Counted from the stretch's first letter, positions 20,988 to 29,843 are shown. The stretch is DNA of 64,000 nt from Kutzneria buriramensis (GCF_043575855.1 NZ_CP144375.1:11408001-11472000); one strand, 5' to 3'. The notes: a model not told the origin generated them from the sequence alone. Made by a program: numbers and translations.

Positions 20988-21632
20988 GTGCCTGACAACC
21001 GTGTGGTGGACGCCGTGGTCTTCGACTACGGCGGCGTGCTGACCACGCCCCTGAGCGCGACGACCGGCGGCTGGCTGGCCGCCGACGGCATCGACCCGGC
21101 CGGCTTCGCCGCCCTGATGCAGGCCTGGCTGGGCCGGGACGCCGAGCCCGACAACCCGATCCACCTGCTGGAGACCGGCGCGCTCCCGGTGGCGGAGTTC
21201 GAGCGGCAGTTCGCGGCCCGGCTGGTCAGCACCACCGGTGCCCCGGTCGTCGCCGAGGGCGTGCTGGGGCGGCTGTTCGCCGCGATGTCGCCCAGCGAAG
21301 AGATGAACCAGCTGGTCCGCGACCTGCGCGAGCGGGGTCAACGCATCGGGCTGCTGTCCAACAGCTGGGGCAACGACTACCCGCACGACGTGCTCGACGA
21401 GCTGTGCGACGTGGTCGTGATCAGCGGCGAGGTCGGCCTGCGCAAGCCGGACGAGCCGATCTACCGGCTGCTGCTGGACCGCCTCGACCTGCCCGCCGAG
21501 CGGGTGGTGTTCGTCGACGACTTCACCGCCAACGTCCGCGCGGCGCAGGCGATCGGCATGCACGGCATTCGACACGTCGATCCCGCCAGCACCCGCGCGG
21601 CGCTGGCCGAACTGTTGGGGGAGGACCTGTGA
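20988..21632 (+). CDS. HAD hydrolase (ACAD10 N-terminal domain homologue)
   Basis: 214 aa from the GTG at 20988. HAD motif I is VVFDYGGVLT (nucleophile Asp and the +2 Tyr of this subgroup), motif II LLSNSWG, motif III a lysine in GLRKPDEPIY, motif IV VFVDDFTANV. It matches the epoxide-hydrolase-N/ACAD10-type HAD group, where the +2 residue is not Asp and phosphatase activity is uncertain. Its GTGA overlap with the next gene makes it the first member of a three-gene operon. Confidence 0.88.
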   Translation: MPDNRVVDAVVFDYGGVLTTPLSATTGGWLAADGIDPAGFAALMQAWLGRDAEPDNPIHLLETGALPVAEFERQFAARLVSTTGAPVVAEGVLGRLFAAMSPSEEMNQLVRDLRERGQRIGLLSNSWGNDYPHDVLDELCDVVVISGEVGLRKPDEPIYRLLLDRLDLPAERVVFVDDFTANVRAAQAIGMHGIRHVDPASTRAALAELLGEDL

Positions 21633-22657
21633 CCGGCGAGCTGCCCGGCCTGGACACCGAGACCCTGGCCAAGCACCTGGACGCCGCCGGCCTGCTGGCC
21701 GGGCCGCTGGCGGCGGAGCTGATCCCGGGCGGCCGGTCCAACCTGACCTACCGGGTCAGCGATGGCACGCACAACTGGGTGCTGCGCCGGCCGCCGCTGG
21801 GCCACGTGCTGGCCACCGCGCACGACATGGGCCGAGAGTTCCGGGTGATCTCCGCGCTGGCCCCGACCAAGGTGCCGGTGCCGAAGACCGAGCTGTTCTG
21901 CGGCGACGACTCCGTCATCGGTGCGCCGTTCTATTTGATGGAACGGGTCGACGGCACGCCGATGCGGTCCCGCGCCGACACCACAGGCCTGTCCGAGGCG
22001 CAGGCGGCGCAGGTCGCCGACGACCTGATCGACGTGCTCGCCGAGCTGCACGAGGTCGACCCGAACGCGGTGGGGCTGGGCGACTTCGGCCGTCCCGAGG
22101 GCTTCATGAACCGGCAGGTCGCCCGCTGGCGCAAGCAGTTGGACGCCTCCCGCAGCCGGGACCTGCCCGGCATCGACGACCTGCACGCCCGGCTGGCCGC
22201 GACCGTGCCGACCGCGCCACGGACCACGATCGTGCACGGCGACTACCGGCTGGACAACGTGCTCGTGACGACCGAGCCGCTGGGTATCAGCGCCGTGCTG
22301 GACTGGGAGATGTCCACGCTCGGCGACCCGCTCTCGGACCTGGGCCTGTTCGTCGTCTACTGGGAGGGCGTCAGCCAGGCCGACGACCCGATCACCAACG
22401 GGGTCAGTCTCACTCCGGGCTTCCCGACCATCGACACGCTGGTCGAGCGCTACACGCGGCGCACCGGCCTGGACGTCACCGGCCTCGGCTGGTACGTCGC
22501 CTTCGCCTACTTCAAGCTCGCGGTGATCTTGGAAGGCATCCACTACCGGTTCGTGCAGGGCGGCACGGTCGGCGCCGGCTTCGAGCGGATCGGCGCCCTC
22601 GTCGGCCCGCTCGTCGAGCACGGCGCCGCCGCCGTCGCCGCAGTCAAGGAGGACTGA
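21629..22657 (+). CDS. Aminoglycoside-phosphotransferase-fold kinase (ACAD10/11, LvaA type)
   Basis: 342 aa from the GTG at 21629. APH-type kinase: IPGGRSNLTYRV near the N-terminus, catalytic loop IVHGDYRLDNVL and metal site VLDWEMSTLGDPLSDLG. This is the domain next to the acyl-CoA dehydrogenase in human ACAD10 and ACAD11, and the LvaA kinase of Pseudomonas, which phosphorylate 4-hydroxyacyl-CoA. It overlaps its neighbours at both ends (GTGA and TGATG). Substrate assignment is by homology. Confidence 0.88.
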   Translation: MTGELPGLDTETLAKHLDAAGLLAGPLAAELIPGGRSNLTYRVSDGTHNWVLRRPPLGHVLATAHDMGREFRVISALAPTKVPVPKTELFCGDDSVIGAPFYLMERVDGTPMRSRADTTGLSEAQAAQVADDLIDVLAELHEVDPNAVGLGDFGRPEGFMNRQVARWRKQLDASRSRDLPGIDDLHARLAATVPTAPRTTIVHGDYRLDNVLVTTEPLGISAVLDWEMSTLGDPLSDLGLFVVYWEGVSQADDPITNGVSLTPGFPTIDTLVERYTRRTGLDVTGLGWYVAFAYFKLAVILEGIHYRFVQGGTVGAGFERIGALVGPLVEHGAAAVAAVKED

Positions 22658-23880
22658 TGGAGTTCGAGTACGACCAGCGCACCCAGGAACTCGTCGGGCA
22701 GTTGACCGAGTTCATGGACTCGCACGTCTACCCGGCCGAGGCCGCGCACGAGCAGTGGGTGCTGGACAACCCGACCTCGTGGGACGCGCCGCCGGTCATC
22801 GAGGAGCTCAAGGCCGAGGCCCGCAGGCGTGGCCTGTGGAACCTGTTCCTGCCGGACAAGGAGCACGGCGCCGGCCTGACCAACCTCCAGTACGCGCCGC
22901 TGGCCGAGATCACCGGCCGCAGCCCGGCGCTGGCCCCGGAGGCCACCAACTGCGCCGCGCCGGACACCGGCAACATGGAAGTGCTGGCCATGTTCGGCAG
23001 CGCGCAGCAGCAGGAGCAGTGGCTCAAGCCGCTGCTGGCCGGCGAGATCCGCTCCGCGTTCTGCATGACCGAGCCGGACGTGGCCTCCTCGGACGCCACC
23101 AACATCGCCACCCGCATCGAGCGGGACGGCGACGAGTACGTGATCAACGGGCGGAAGTGGTTCGCCTCCGGCGCGATGAGCCCGCGCGCCAAGATCTTCA
23201 TCGTGATGGGGCAGACCGATCCGGAGAACCAGGATCGGCACCGCCGGCAGAGCCAGGTGCTGGTGCCCCGTGACACGCCCGGCGTGAACGTCAAGCGAGG
23301 CATGCACGTCTTCGGCTTCACCGACGGCGCGCACGGCGGCCACGCGGAGATCGAGTTCTCCGACGTCCGCGTGCCGGTGAGCAATGTGATCGCCGGCGAG
23401 GGCGAGGGCTTCGCCATCGCGCAGGCCCGGCTCGGCCCCGGCCGCATCCACCACTGCATGCGGCTGATCGGCATGGCCGAGCGCGCGGTGGAGCTGATGT
23501 GCCGCCGGACCGTCAACCGGGTGGCGTTCGGCAAGCCGATCGCCGACCAGGGTGTGATCCAGGAGTGGATCGCCGAGGCGCGGGTGGCCATCGAGCAGGC
23601 CCGGCTGCTGGTGCTGAAGACCGCGTGGCTGATGGACACCGTCGGCAACCGCGGCGCGCACACCGAGATCCAGGCCATCAAGATCGCCACGCCGGCGATG
23701 GCCGAGAAGATCATCGACCGGGCCATCCAGGCCCACGGCGGCGGTGGCGTCAGTCAGGACTTCCCGCTGACCACGCTGTGGGCGTCGGCCCGCATGCTGC
23801 GCCTGGCCGACGGCCCCGACGAGGTGCACAAGATGTCGCTGGCCCGCCGGGAACTCCGCCCGTACCGTCCGTCCCGCTGA
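22657..23880 (+). CDS. Acyl-CoA dehydrogenase (ACAD11/LvaC type)
   Basis: 407 aa, a complete acyl-CoA dehydrogenase with N-terminal, middle and C-terminal domains. FCMTEPDVASSDATNI is the flavin- and substrate-binding middle motif; QAHGGGGVSQDFPL and RLADGPDEVHKM are the C-terminal motifs, the last being characteristic of the ACAD10/ACAD11 branch. In that branch the enzyme completes the conversion of phosphorylated 4-hydroxyacyl-CoA into 2-enoyl-CoA. It is the last gene of the operon and is followed by a strong hairpin. Confidence 0.9.
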   Translation: MEFEYDQRTQELVGQLTEFMDSHVYPAEAAHEQWVLDNPTSWDAPPVIEELKAEARRRGLWNLFLPDKEHGAGLTNLQYAPLAEITGRSPALAPEATNCAAPDTGNMEVLAMFGSAQQQEQWLKPLLAGEIRSAFCMTEPDVASSDATNIATRIERDGDEYVINGRKWFASGAMSPRAKIFIVMGQTDPENQDRHRRQSQVLVPRDTPGVNVKRGMHVFGFTDGAHGGHAEIEFSDVRVPVSNVIAGEGEGFAIAQARLGPGRIHHCMRLIGMAERAVELMCRRTVNRVAFGKPIADQGVIQEWIAEARVAIEQARLLVLKTAWLMDTVGNRGAHTEIQAIKIATPAMAEKIIDRAIQAHGGGGVSQDFPLTTLWASARMLRLADGPDEVHKMSLARRELRPYRPSR

Positions 23881-23887
23881 GATAGTC

Positions 23888-23922
23888 GATGGGCGCTCAC
23901 CCCGCAGAGGTGAGCGCCCATC
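23888..23922. terminator. Bidirectional hairpin terminator
   Basis: Perfect 14-bp stem GATGGGCGCTCACC with its reverse complement and a 7-nt loop CCGCAGA. It sits between the convergent acyl-CoA dehydrogenase and lipoprotein genes, 7 bp from each, and can serve both. Confidence 0.8.
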
Positions 23923-23928
23923 TCGCCA

Positions 23929-24387
23929 TCAGAGCTTGTCCAGCACCGTCGAGGTCAGCCGGTAGGCCTTGGCGGTGCCGTTGGTCGCGGTGGCGCAGCC
24001 GCCCGGCTTCACCGTCACGTACACCGGGTCGCCCTTGGGGTACGCGAAGATCACCAGGTCGGTGAGCCCCTGATCCATCGGGCACATGGTGCCGCGCGGC
24101 GGCGGTGCGGTGTCCGAGGAGTTGAGGGCCACGGCCAGCGCCTTGGCGTCGGCGACCTTCACCGACTTGGCCAGGCGCGCCGACCCGGACCCGCCGTAGT
24201 TGCAGGCCACTGCCACCGCCGGATCGCCGGGCACCATCGGCGAGGCAGGCCCCGCCATCGGGTGCGGCGGCAACGTGTCGGGGCACACCGGCGCGGCGGT
24301 GCCGCTCGCCGGCGGTGCTTGCTGGGGTGAGGCACAGGCAGCGACCGACAGCAACACGCCTGCCAGCAGTAACGGCGCCGAACGCAT
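23929..24387 (-). CDS. Secreted lipoprotein, unknown function
   Basis: 152 aa. The signal peptide MRSAPLLLAGVLLSVAAC ends in a lipobox (VAAC), so the mature protein should be lipid-anchored at Cys18. The rest is a small Pro/Ala-rich linker and a globular part with four further cysteines, which could form two disulfides. It resembles the DUF3558/DUF4232-like small actinomycete lipoproteins in layout, but I do not assign a family. The gene is 44 bp downstream of the FAD monooxygenase gene, possibly co-transcribed. Confidence 0.75.
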   Translation of the reverse strand: MRSAPLLLAGVLLSVAACASPQQAPPASGTAAPVCPDTLPPHPMAGPASPMVPGDPAVAVACNYGGSGSARLAKSVKVADAKALAVALNSSDTAPPPRGTMCPMDQGLTDLVIFAYPKGDPVYVTVKPGGCATATNGTAKAYRLTSTVLDKL

Positions 24388-24431
24388 GATCGTCGACCTC
24401 CCAGTGTCCGATATCGGGAAGACGGAACCGG

Positions 24432-25865
24432 TCAGCCCTGGGGTTGCATGGCCGTGACCACGTGCCGGCGCACGGCGTCGATCCCGAACAGCGCCAACCA
24501 CTCCTCGACGACGGCGGCGGTCGGGCTGATCACCGCGATGTACCCGTCGGGCCGCACCAGGACGTGAGTGCCGGCGGCGACGTCGTACCCCTCGAACGCG
24601 TCGCCGATCGTCAGCCAGGTCAGGTGCGGCCCGCGGAACAGGTCGAACAGCCGGGTCCCATCGGGCAGGGAGCCGTCGGGCGCGCGGTCGCCGGCCCGCA
24701 GCGCGCCCGGCCGTTCGCGGTCGTCGATGGCCAGCGGCCCGCCGCGGTGGGTGATGTCGAGCTGGTGGATCGCCGGCGCCGGACCCGTCGTCGGCCGGAA
24801 GTTCCGCTCGTGCATCGCGCTGGACAGCCCCAGCACCTGCGCGGCGACCGGCAACCGCTCGGCCTCGTAGCTGTCGAGCAGTTCGTCCGGGGCCCCGCGC
24901 AGGACGGCGGCCAGCTTCCAGCCGAGGTTGTACGCGTCCTGCACGCTCGTGTTCAGGCCCTGCCCGCTGGCCGAGGAGTGCACGTGGGCGGCGTCTCCGG
25001 CCAGCAGCACTCGGCCGGTCCGGAAGCGGCTCACCATGCGCACATTGATTCGGTACACCGAGATCCACCGCAGGTCGTGCAGGGTGATGTCGGTGCGGCC
25101 GGTCCTGGTTTCCAGCAGCCGCTGGACTGTTTCCAGCGTGGGATTCTCGGCGTCCTCCGGCGTCACCGACGCGACGAGTTGGTAGTAGTCGCTGTTGGGC
25201 AGGTTCCACAGGGAGAACCGCTTCGTCACGTCGCCGGCGTTGGTGATCATGTGGCAGGCGACGCCGGCGAGGCCGTCCGCTTTGACGTCGCCGACGAGCG
25301 TCCGCTCCCTCTCGTACGTCTCGCCCTCGAAGCCGACGCCGATCAGCTTGCGGACGGCGCTGCGGCCGCCGTCCGTGCCGACCAGGTAGTCGCCGGTGAT
25401 CACCTCGTCGACGCCGTTGCGTCGGACCGTGATTCGCACGTCCTCGTCCTGGTCGACGTCGAGGACCTCGCAGTTGTACTCGATCCGGCCGCCCAGTTCC
25501 TCGAACCGGTCGCGCAGGATGGAGTCGGTGCGCCACTGGGGGATCAGCCAGGGCAGTGGGTAGGGGACGTCGGGGGAGACCTGCGGCTCCTCGATGCCCA
25601 GCATCTCGTGCAGCGCCCGTTCCCAGACGATCTCCGTGCCGGCGTACATGCGGAACTTCGGGAACGGCATGCCGCCTTCGCGGATCGTGTCGAGCACGCC
25701 GAGGTCGTCGAACACCTCCAGGGTCCGCGGCTGGAGGCCCTTGCCGCGCGAGCCCGGGAACAGGCTTTCCTCGCGTTCCAGCAGCCGGCACGGGATGCCG
25801 CGCCGGGCCAGTTCGATGCCCAGCGTGAGGCCGGTGGGGCCGGCCCCGGCGATCACTACCGTCAT
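24432..25865 (-). CDS. FAD-dependent aromatic monooxygenase
   Basis: 477 aa group A flavin monooxygenase (PheA/TfdB, FAD_binding_3). The dinucleotide motif is VIAGAGPTGLTLGIELARRG, the NADPH-linked DG motif is YLVGTDGGRSAVR, and the second FAD motif is RVLLAGDAAHVHS. A C-terminal thioredoxin-like domain follows. The family hydroxylates phenolic or polyketide rings and includes rifampicin monooxygenases. It overlaps the tetR stop by 4 bp, so the regulator and enzyme are translated together and probably form a substrate-induced unit. Confidence 0.9.
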   Translation of the reverse strand: MTVVIAGAGPTGLTLGIELARRGIPCRLLEREESLFPGSRGKGLQPRTLEVFDDLGVLDTIREGGMPFPKFRMYAGTEIVWERALHEMLGIEEPQVSPDVPYPLPWLIPQWRTDSILRDRFEELGGRIEYNCEVLDVDQDEDVRITVRRNGVDEVITGDYLVGTDGGRSAVRKLIGVGFEGETYERERTLVGDVKADGLAGVACHMITNAGDVTKRFSLWNLPNSDYYQLVASVTPEDAENPTLETVQRLLETRTGRTDITLHDLRWISVYRINVRMVSRFRTGRVLLAGDAAHVHSSASGQGLNTSVQDAYNLGWKLAAVLRGAPDELLDSYEAERLPVAAQVLGLSSAMHERNFRPTTGPAPAIHQLDITHRGGPLAIDDRERPGALRAGDRAPDGSLPDGTRLFDLFRGPHLTWLTIGDAFEGYDVAAGTHVLVRPDGYIAVISPTAAVVEEWLALFGIDAVRRHVVTAMQPQG

Positions 25866-26431
25866 TTCTCTCCCCCTTGTCTCAGCAGGACCAGCAGGAC
25901 GTCGTCGACGACCCGTTGGATGAAGGCCTCGTCGAACACGCCGTTGGCGAGCTGGCGCATGACCATCGCCTCGGCGACGTCGTGCACCAGCTCGCTGTCC
26001 GCGTCGGGCGGCAGCTCGCCTCGGTCGACCGCGCGCTGGAGGCTCACCAGGAACGGCGACAGCTCCTCGTTTGCCACGTGCTCGTCCAGCGCCGCTGCGA
26101 GCTCAAGGTCGTGCTTGGACGCCGCGATCAGGCCGGTGATCATGGCCAGGTAGCTCTCGCTGGCCCGTTCGCGCAACGCCCGCATCACCGCGAACAGGTC
26201 CGAGCGCAGCTCGCCGGTGTCGGGGATTGCCGCGTTCTGGTTCGCGTCGTAGGCGTCCAGGGCGGCCTTGACCAGCTGGGCCTTGTTCCGCCAGCGGCGA
26301 TAGATCGTTGCCTTGCTGGCCTGCGCCCGCGCCGCGACGGCGTCCATGGTCAGCGCCTGGTAGCCGACCTCGCCGATCAGCTCGATGGTCGCAGCCAGGA
26401 TGGCGTCCTCGCGTTCCTTGCCTCTCACCAC
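25862..26431 (-). CDS. TetR family transcriptional regulator
   Basis: 189 aa from the GTG at 26431 (a second GTG is at 26428). The N-terminal TetR helix-turn-helix reads DAILAATIELIGEVGYQALTMDAVAARAQASKATIYRRW. A C-terminal TetR_C-like ligand domain follows. A 29-bp perfect palindrome ends 6 bp upstream of the start, so it almost certainly represses itself. It heads the operon with the FAD monooxygenase and is divergent from the DUF4865-phosphotriesterase pair. No Shine-Dalgarno is visible; leaderless translation is likely. Confidence 0.9.
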   Translation of the reverse strand: MVRGKEREDAILAATIELIGEVGYQALTMDAVAARAQASKATIYRRWRNKAQLVKAALDAYDANQNAAIPDTGELRSDLFAVMRALRERASESYLAMITGLIAASKHDLELAAALDEHVANEELSPFLVSLQRAVDRGELPPDADSELVHDVAEAMVMRQLANGVFDEAFIQRVVDDVLLVLLRQGGEK

Positions 26432-26436
26432 GGGTC

Positions 26437-26465
26437 GAAGTGTACGAAACGGTTTCGTACACTTC
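26437..26465. promoter_or_regulatory. 29-bp perfect palindromic operator
   Basis: Left arm GAAGTGTACGAAAC, a single central G, then the exact reverse complement GTTTCGTACACTTC. It lies between the divergent tetR and DUF4865 genes, so one regulator could control both transcripts. The A/T-rich core stands out from the surrounding G+C-rich DNA. Confidence 0.85.
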
Positions 26466-26507
26466 AAGCGGATTTGCTCTGTACCTAGTGGTATGTACAG
26501 TGGCGGC

Positions 26508-27053
26508 ATGCACGCGATGCAGTACGAGATCACCCTGCCCGCCGACTACGACATGGCGATCATCCGGCGCCGGGTCGACACCCTGGGGCCGCTGCTCGAC
26601 GACTTCCCCGGACTGGGGCTGAAGGCCTACTGCGTGCGGGACCGCGCCGACGGCTCGCCGGTGAACCAGTACTCGCCGTTCTACCTGTGGCAGACCGTCG
26701 CCGGCATGAACTCTTTCCTCTGGGGAGAGGGGTTCCGGCGGTTGTGCGATTCGTTCGGGCGGCCGGTGGTGCAGCAGTGGACGGCGTTGGCGTATCTGCG
26801 TGGGCCTCGATTCGGGGTCGTGCCGACCCGAGCCAGCAAGGTCGTCACGAGCGTGTCGCCCGATGAGGTGCCGGACGCCGTCGCCGGGCTGAAGGTCGAG
26901 GACGGCGTGCATTCGGTCGCGCTTGCCATCGACACCCGGGGCTGGGAGCTCGTGCGATTCACGCTGTACGAGGACAATCCCGACGCCGAGTACGCGGTGC
27001 GGCATCTGTCCGCGCCCGGTGTGGAGGCATTGCCGCTGGGGAGGCACTGGTGA
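26508..27053 (+). CDS. DUF4865 family protein
   Basis: 181 aa from the ATG at 26508 (MHAMQYEITLPADYDMAIIRRRV), which matches how DUF4865 proteins begin. The middle has YSPFYLWQTVAGMNSFLWGEGFRRL, typical of this alpha/beta-barrel-like family. No activity is established for the family; its members often accompany TetR regulators and reductases. It overlaps the phosphotriesterase-family gene by 4 bp (GTGA), so both proteins are made together. Confidence 0.85.
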   Translation: MHAMQYEITLPADYDMAIIRRRVDTLGPLLDDFPGLGLKAYCVRDRADGSPVNQYSPFYLWQTVAGMNSFLWGEGFRRLCDSFGRPVVQQWTALAYLRGPRFGVVPTRASKVVTSVSPDEVPDAVAGLKVEDGVHSVALAIDTRGWELVRFTLYEDNPDAEYAVRHLSAPGVEALPLGRHW

Positions 27054-27901
27054 TCCGCACGGTGCTCGGTGACGTCGACCGGCTTGGTGTGACCAACTCG
27101 CACGACCACCTGTTCTTCGCCAGCAAGGCGCTACCGGGTCAGGAACTCGACGACGTTGGGGCGGCTTTGGTTGAGCTGCAACGGTTTTGCCGTGCCGGCG
27201 GGCGGGCGGTGGTGCAGTGGACGCCGTACGGGCTGAACCGGCGGCTCGACGCGCTGCCGGACCTGTCGCGGCGGTCCGGTGTCTCGATCGTCGCCGCCAC
27301 GGGATTCCATCAGGTGCAGCACTACTCGGCGGACTTCGTGGCGGAATCGTTGCCGCGTCTGGAAGAACTGTTCGTCAACGATATCCGTCACCATCGCGCT
27401 GGTCTTGTGAAGATCGCCGGCGGGTTTCACGGTCTGGATGCGCATGCCGTGCGGACCATGGAGGCCGCGGCTGCTGCGCACCACGAGACCGGGGCGCCGG
27501 TGAGCGTCCATCTGGAGCTGGGCACCGGGGCGCTGGACGTGCTGGATCTGCTGTGCGGGCGGCTGGAGATGCCGCCGGAGCGGGTGATTCTGGGGCACCT
27601 CAACCGGTTTCCGGACGTGTGGGCGCAGCGGAGGGCGGCGGAAGCGGGGGCGTGGTTGGCGTTGGACGGGCCGTCGCGGGCGAATCATGCGACGGACTGG
27701 ATGATGCCGACGCTGCTCGTCGACCTTGCCGACGCCGGGTTCGCCGGGCAGTTGCTGGTGGGTGGGGATACGACGACCGCTGGGGCGCGGGGGATGCCGG
27801 GGATGGCCTACCTGCTGAAGCGGCTCCGTCCGCGGCTGGAGGCCGAGCTGGCGGAGCAGGTGTTCGTGGTGAATCCGGGGCGGGCGTTTGACGCGTTTTA
27901 G
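27050..27901 (+). CDS. Phosphotriesterase-family metallohydrolase
   Basis: 283 aa, GTG start overlapping the DUF4865 stop. Binuclear-metal TIM barrel: HxH in VTNSHDHLFF, the bridging lysine in GLVKIAGG, later metal histidines in SVHLELGTG and ILGHLNR, and the final aspartate in LLVGGDTTT. The family contains organophosphatases, lactonases and amidohydrolases; the natural substrate is often a lactone. Substrate here unknown, but co-control with the FAD monooxygenase suggests a ring-hydroxylation then ring-opening route. Confidence 0.87.
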   Translation: MIRTVLGDVDRLGVTNSHDHLFFASKALPGQELDDVGAALVELQRFCRAGGRAVVQWTPYGLNRRLDALPDLSRRSGVSIVAATGFHQVQHYSADFVAESLPRLEELFVNDIRHHRAGLVKIAGGFHGLDAHAVRTMEAAAAAHHETGAPVSVHLELGTGALDVLDLLCGRLEMPPERVILGHLNRFPDVWAQRRAAEAGAWLALDGPSRANHATDWMMPTLLVDLADAGFAGQLLVGGDTTTAGARGMPGMAYLLKRLRPRLEAELAEQVFVVNPGRAFDAF

Positions 27902-27971
27902 GGTGCTTTTGTTGGTGGGATCTGGGCGCTTTGTTTTGGTTGCCTGCGCGGGGGTTGTTCGTTGCCTACGC

Positions 27972-28087
27972 GGGGATTTTGTGCGGAGCCTCTGAACGAC
28001 GGCTTTGAGGGGCATCTCCGGGGCAGGCTACGCCCGCCCCTCACGCCGACAAGCTTAAGCCATCGTCCCCCTCCACACAAAATCCCC
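27972..28087. repeat. Palindromic element copy 1 (REP-like, ~116 bp)
   Basis: An imperfect palindrome with ends GGGGATTTTGTG and CCACACAAAATCCCC-like arms, and an inner stem GGGGCAGGC-TAC-GCCCGCCCC. Read on the opposite strand, copy 2 at 29844-29964 is about 85-90% identical over 110 bp by eye. The two copies bracket the HNH endonuclease gene in opposite orientation. It lies in the 304-bp gap between the phosphotriesterase and HNH genes. Confidence 0.85.
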
Positions 28088-28205
28088 ACTCAAGCCGTTC
28101 GTTGCCGGTCGCGTTGTTCACGGCGGTCGCCGACGATTATGCATGAAACTCGATTCACCCGATGGTGATTCGAGTTGGATCTTGTAGGCGAGTATTCTTA
28201 GAGGT

Positions 28206-29347
28206 ATGGAACTCACCCGAGAGTTGGAGAGAGCGGAGCCCAGTGGGGCCCTGTTCGACCTTCTCGCGGGGCTCGATCTGGACGCCCTTTCCGCCGACGA
28301 GCGGGTCACCGTCACCATTCTCGCCCGTAAGATCCGGGCCTTCGCCGACTACGTGGAGTTGGCTGTGCTGCGGGGTGTCGAGGACACCGCCGAGTTGGCG
28401 ATGGCCATCACCGAACCCGAGCAGACCGTGGCCCGCCGCAAGGAGTTGACCGAGGATCTGCGGACCCTGCCCCGCCTGATGGACCAGTTGCGGCAGGGGC
28501 GCCTGGACCTGCGGCGGCTCGAAGCGGTCCGTGATCGGGTCCGGAACCTGCCGTCCGTGGCGCTCATCGCCGAGGTCGAAGACGCCCTGCTTGAGGTGGC
28601 TCCCGGCTTGACCCACTCGCAGTTGGGCCGGCGGACCACCGCCCTGGTCGCGCAAGCCGACCCCACCGGCTACGAACAACGCCACCAGAAAGCCAAAGCC
28701 GACCGTCGCGTGGAGATCCGGCCCCTGCCCGATGGCATGGCCCACCTCACCGCCATACTGCCCGCCGTCGAGGCCCGCATGATCCACGACCTGCTCTGCG
28801 CCGACGCCAAAGACCTCCCGAAGGACGAGCGCACCACCGACCAGAAACGCGCCGACGCCTTCCTCGACCGCTTCCTGGGCAACGTTGGGAAGCGCGATGT
28901 CCAGGTCCACGTCACCATCTCCATGGAAACCTTGATGGGGTTGACCGAAGACCCCGCCCTACTCGAGGGCTACGGCCCCATCTCCGCCGACACCGCCCGA
29001 GAGTTGGCCATGGACGGCATCTGGCGCGCCATCCTCCTCGACGAACACGACCACGCCGACACCATCGGCAAACACACCTACCGCCCCGGCCGCCGCCTCA
29101 AAGAACTCGTCGGCGTCCGCGCCGGCAGTGTGTGCTCCGCACCGGGCTGCACCCGCCCCATCCAAGAAGGCGACCACGTCACCCCCTGGCCAAAGGCCAC
29201 ACCACACTCGCCAACGTCAAAGGCCTCTGCACCCGCCACCACCACCTCAAACACGACACCCACAAGGTCACCGTCGACAACGACGGCACCCTGCACTGGA
29301 CCACCCCACTCGACCGCACCTACACCACCACACCCCACCAATACTGA
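28206..29347 (+). pseudogene. DUF222/HNH endonuclease (13E12 family), frameshifted
   Basis: The DUF222 domain starts at the ATG at 28206 and reads in frame to EGDHVTPWP near 29192. The HNH end, KGHTTLANVKGLCTRHHHLKH through TYTTTPHQY and a stop at 29345-29347, continues in the -1 frame. Loss of one C from a CCC run near 29189-29192 explains the break (TGG CCC AAA GGC to TGGCCAAAGGC). The unshifted frame runs on into Pro/Thr/His-rich low-complexity sequence. 13E12 proteins are multicopy HNH proteins of actinomycetes, often linked to mobile DNA. Confidence 0.85.
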
Positions 29348-29843
29348 CCACCCCGGCGGCCCACAGACCCACACACCGACCAGTCATCCCCATCGCCCCA
29401 CCAGACCTCCGCCCCACCGGGCCACAGACCCACACACCGGCCAGCCGCCCCAATCGGGGCCGCCCCCTCGGGCCACCCCTATCGCCCCACCGGGGGCCAC
29501 CACCCCGCCCGACCACCGCCCAGCCGGACCCCACCCAGCCGGACCCCAGCCAGCCGGACCCCAGCCAGCCGGACCCCAGTCCGCCGGACCACCGCGCCAC
29601 CCAACCTCCGCCAGCCGCACCTCAGCCCGCCGGACCACCGCGCCACCGCGCCACCGCCCCGCCGGACGACCGCACCACCCGACCACCGCCCCGCCAAGCC
29701 ACCGGCCAGCCACCCCACCGCCAAACCGGGCCACCCCCACGACCCATTCCCACCACCCAACCACCCCAATACCACCCCCACGTTCCTCAACAATTCCACA
29801 GCGAACCAAAAACCCGCCAAAACACCACCGACAACCACCGCCT
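29348..29843. other. C-rich, G-poor gene-free tract
   Basis: About 500 bp after the HNH gene with strong strand asymmetry: the + strand is dominated by C and A with little G. Open frames here encode only Pro/Thr/His-rich or Gly/Trp/Val-rich low-complexity sequence and I reject them as genes. The skew continues, more weakly, to about 30160. A C-rich, G-poor transcript is the composition used by Rho-dependent terminators. Confidence 0.6.
29521..29580. repeat. Four tandem 15-bp repeats
   Basis: Four consecutive copies of CAGCCGGACCCCAGC (first copy ending ACC, last ending AGT). A fifth degenerate copy follows. Two copies of CGCCGGACCACCGCGCCAC occur further on, near 29582 and 29630. They lie inside the C-rich tract. 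Confidence 0.85.

Noticed and set aside
26482..26497. TACC-TAGT-GGTA as a second TetR operator before the DUF4865 gene
   Set aside because: Arms are only 4 bp; the nearby 29-bp palindrome is sufficient and far stronger.
29186..29200. Programmed -1 frameshift in the HNH gene
   Set aside because: The site TGGCCAAAGG is not an X-XXY-YYZ slippery heptamer, and no downstream pseudoknot is evident. A one-base deletion is simpler.
29521..29580. CRISPR array
   Set aside because: The 15-bp units abut directly with no spacers and no cas genes are near.
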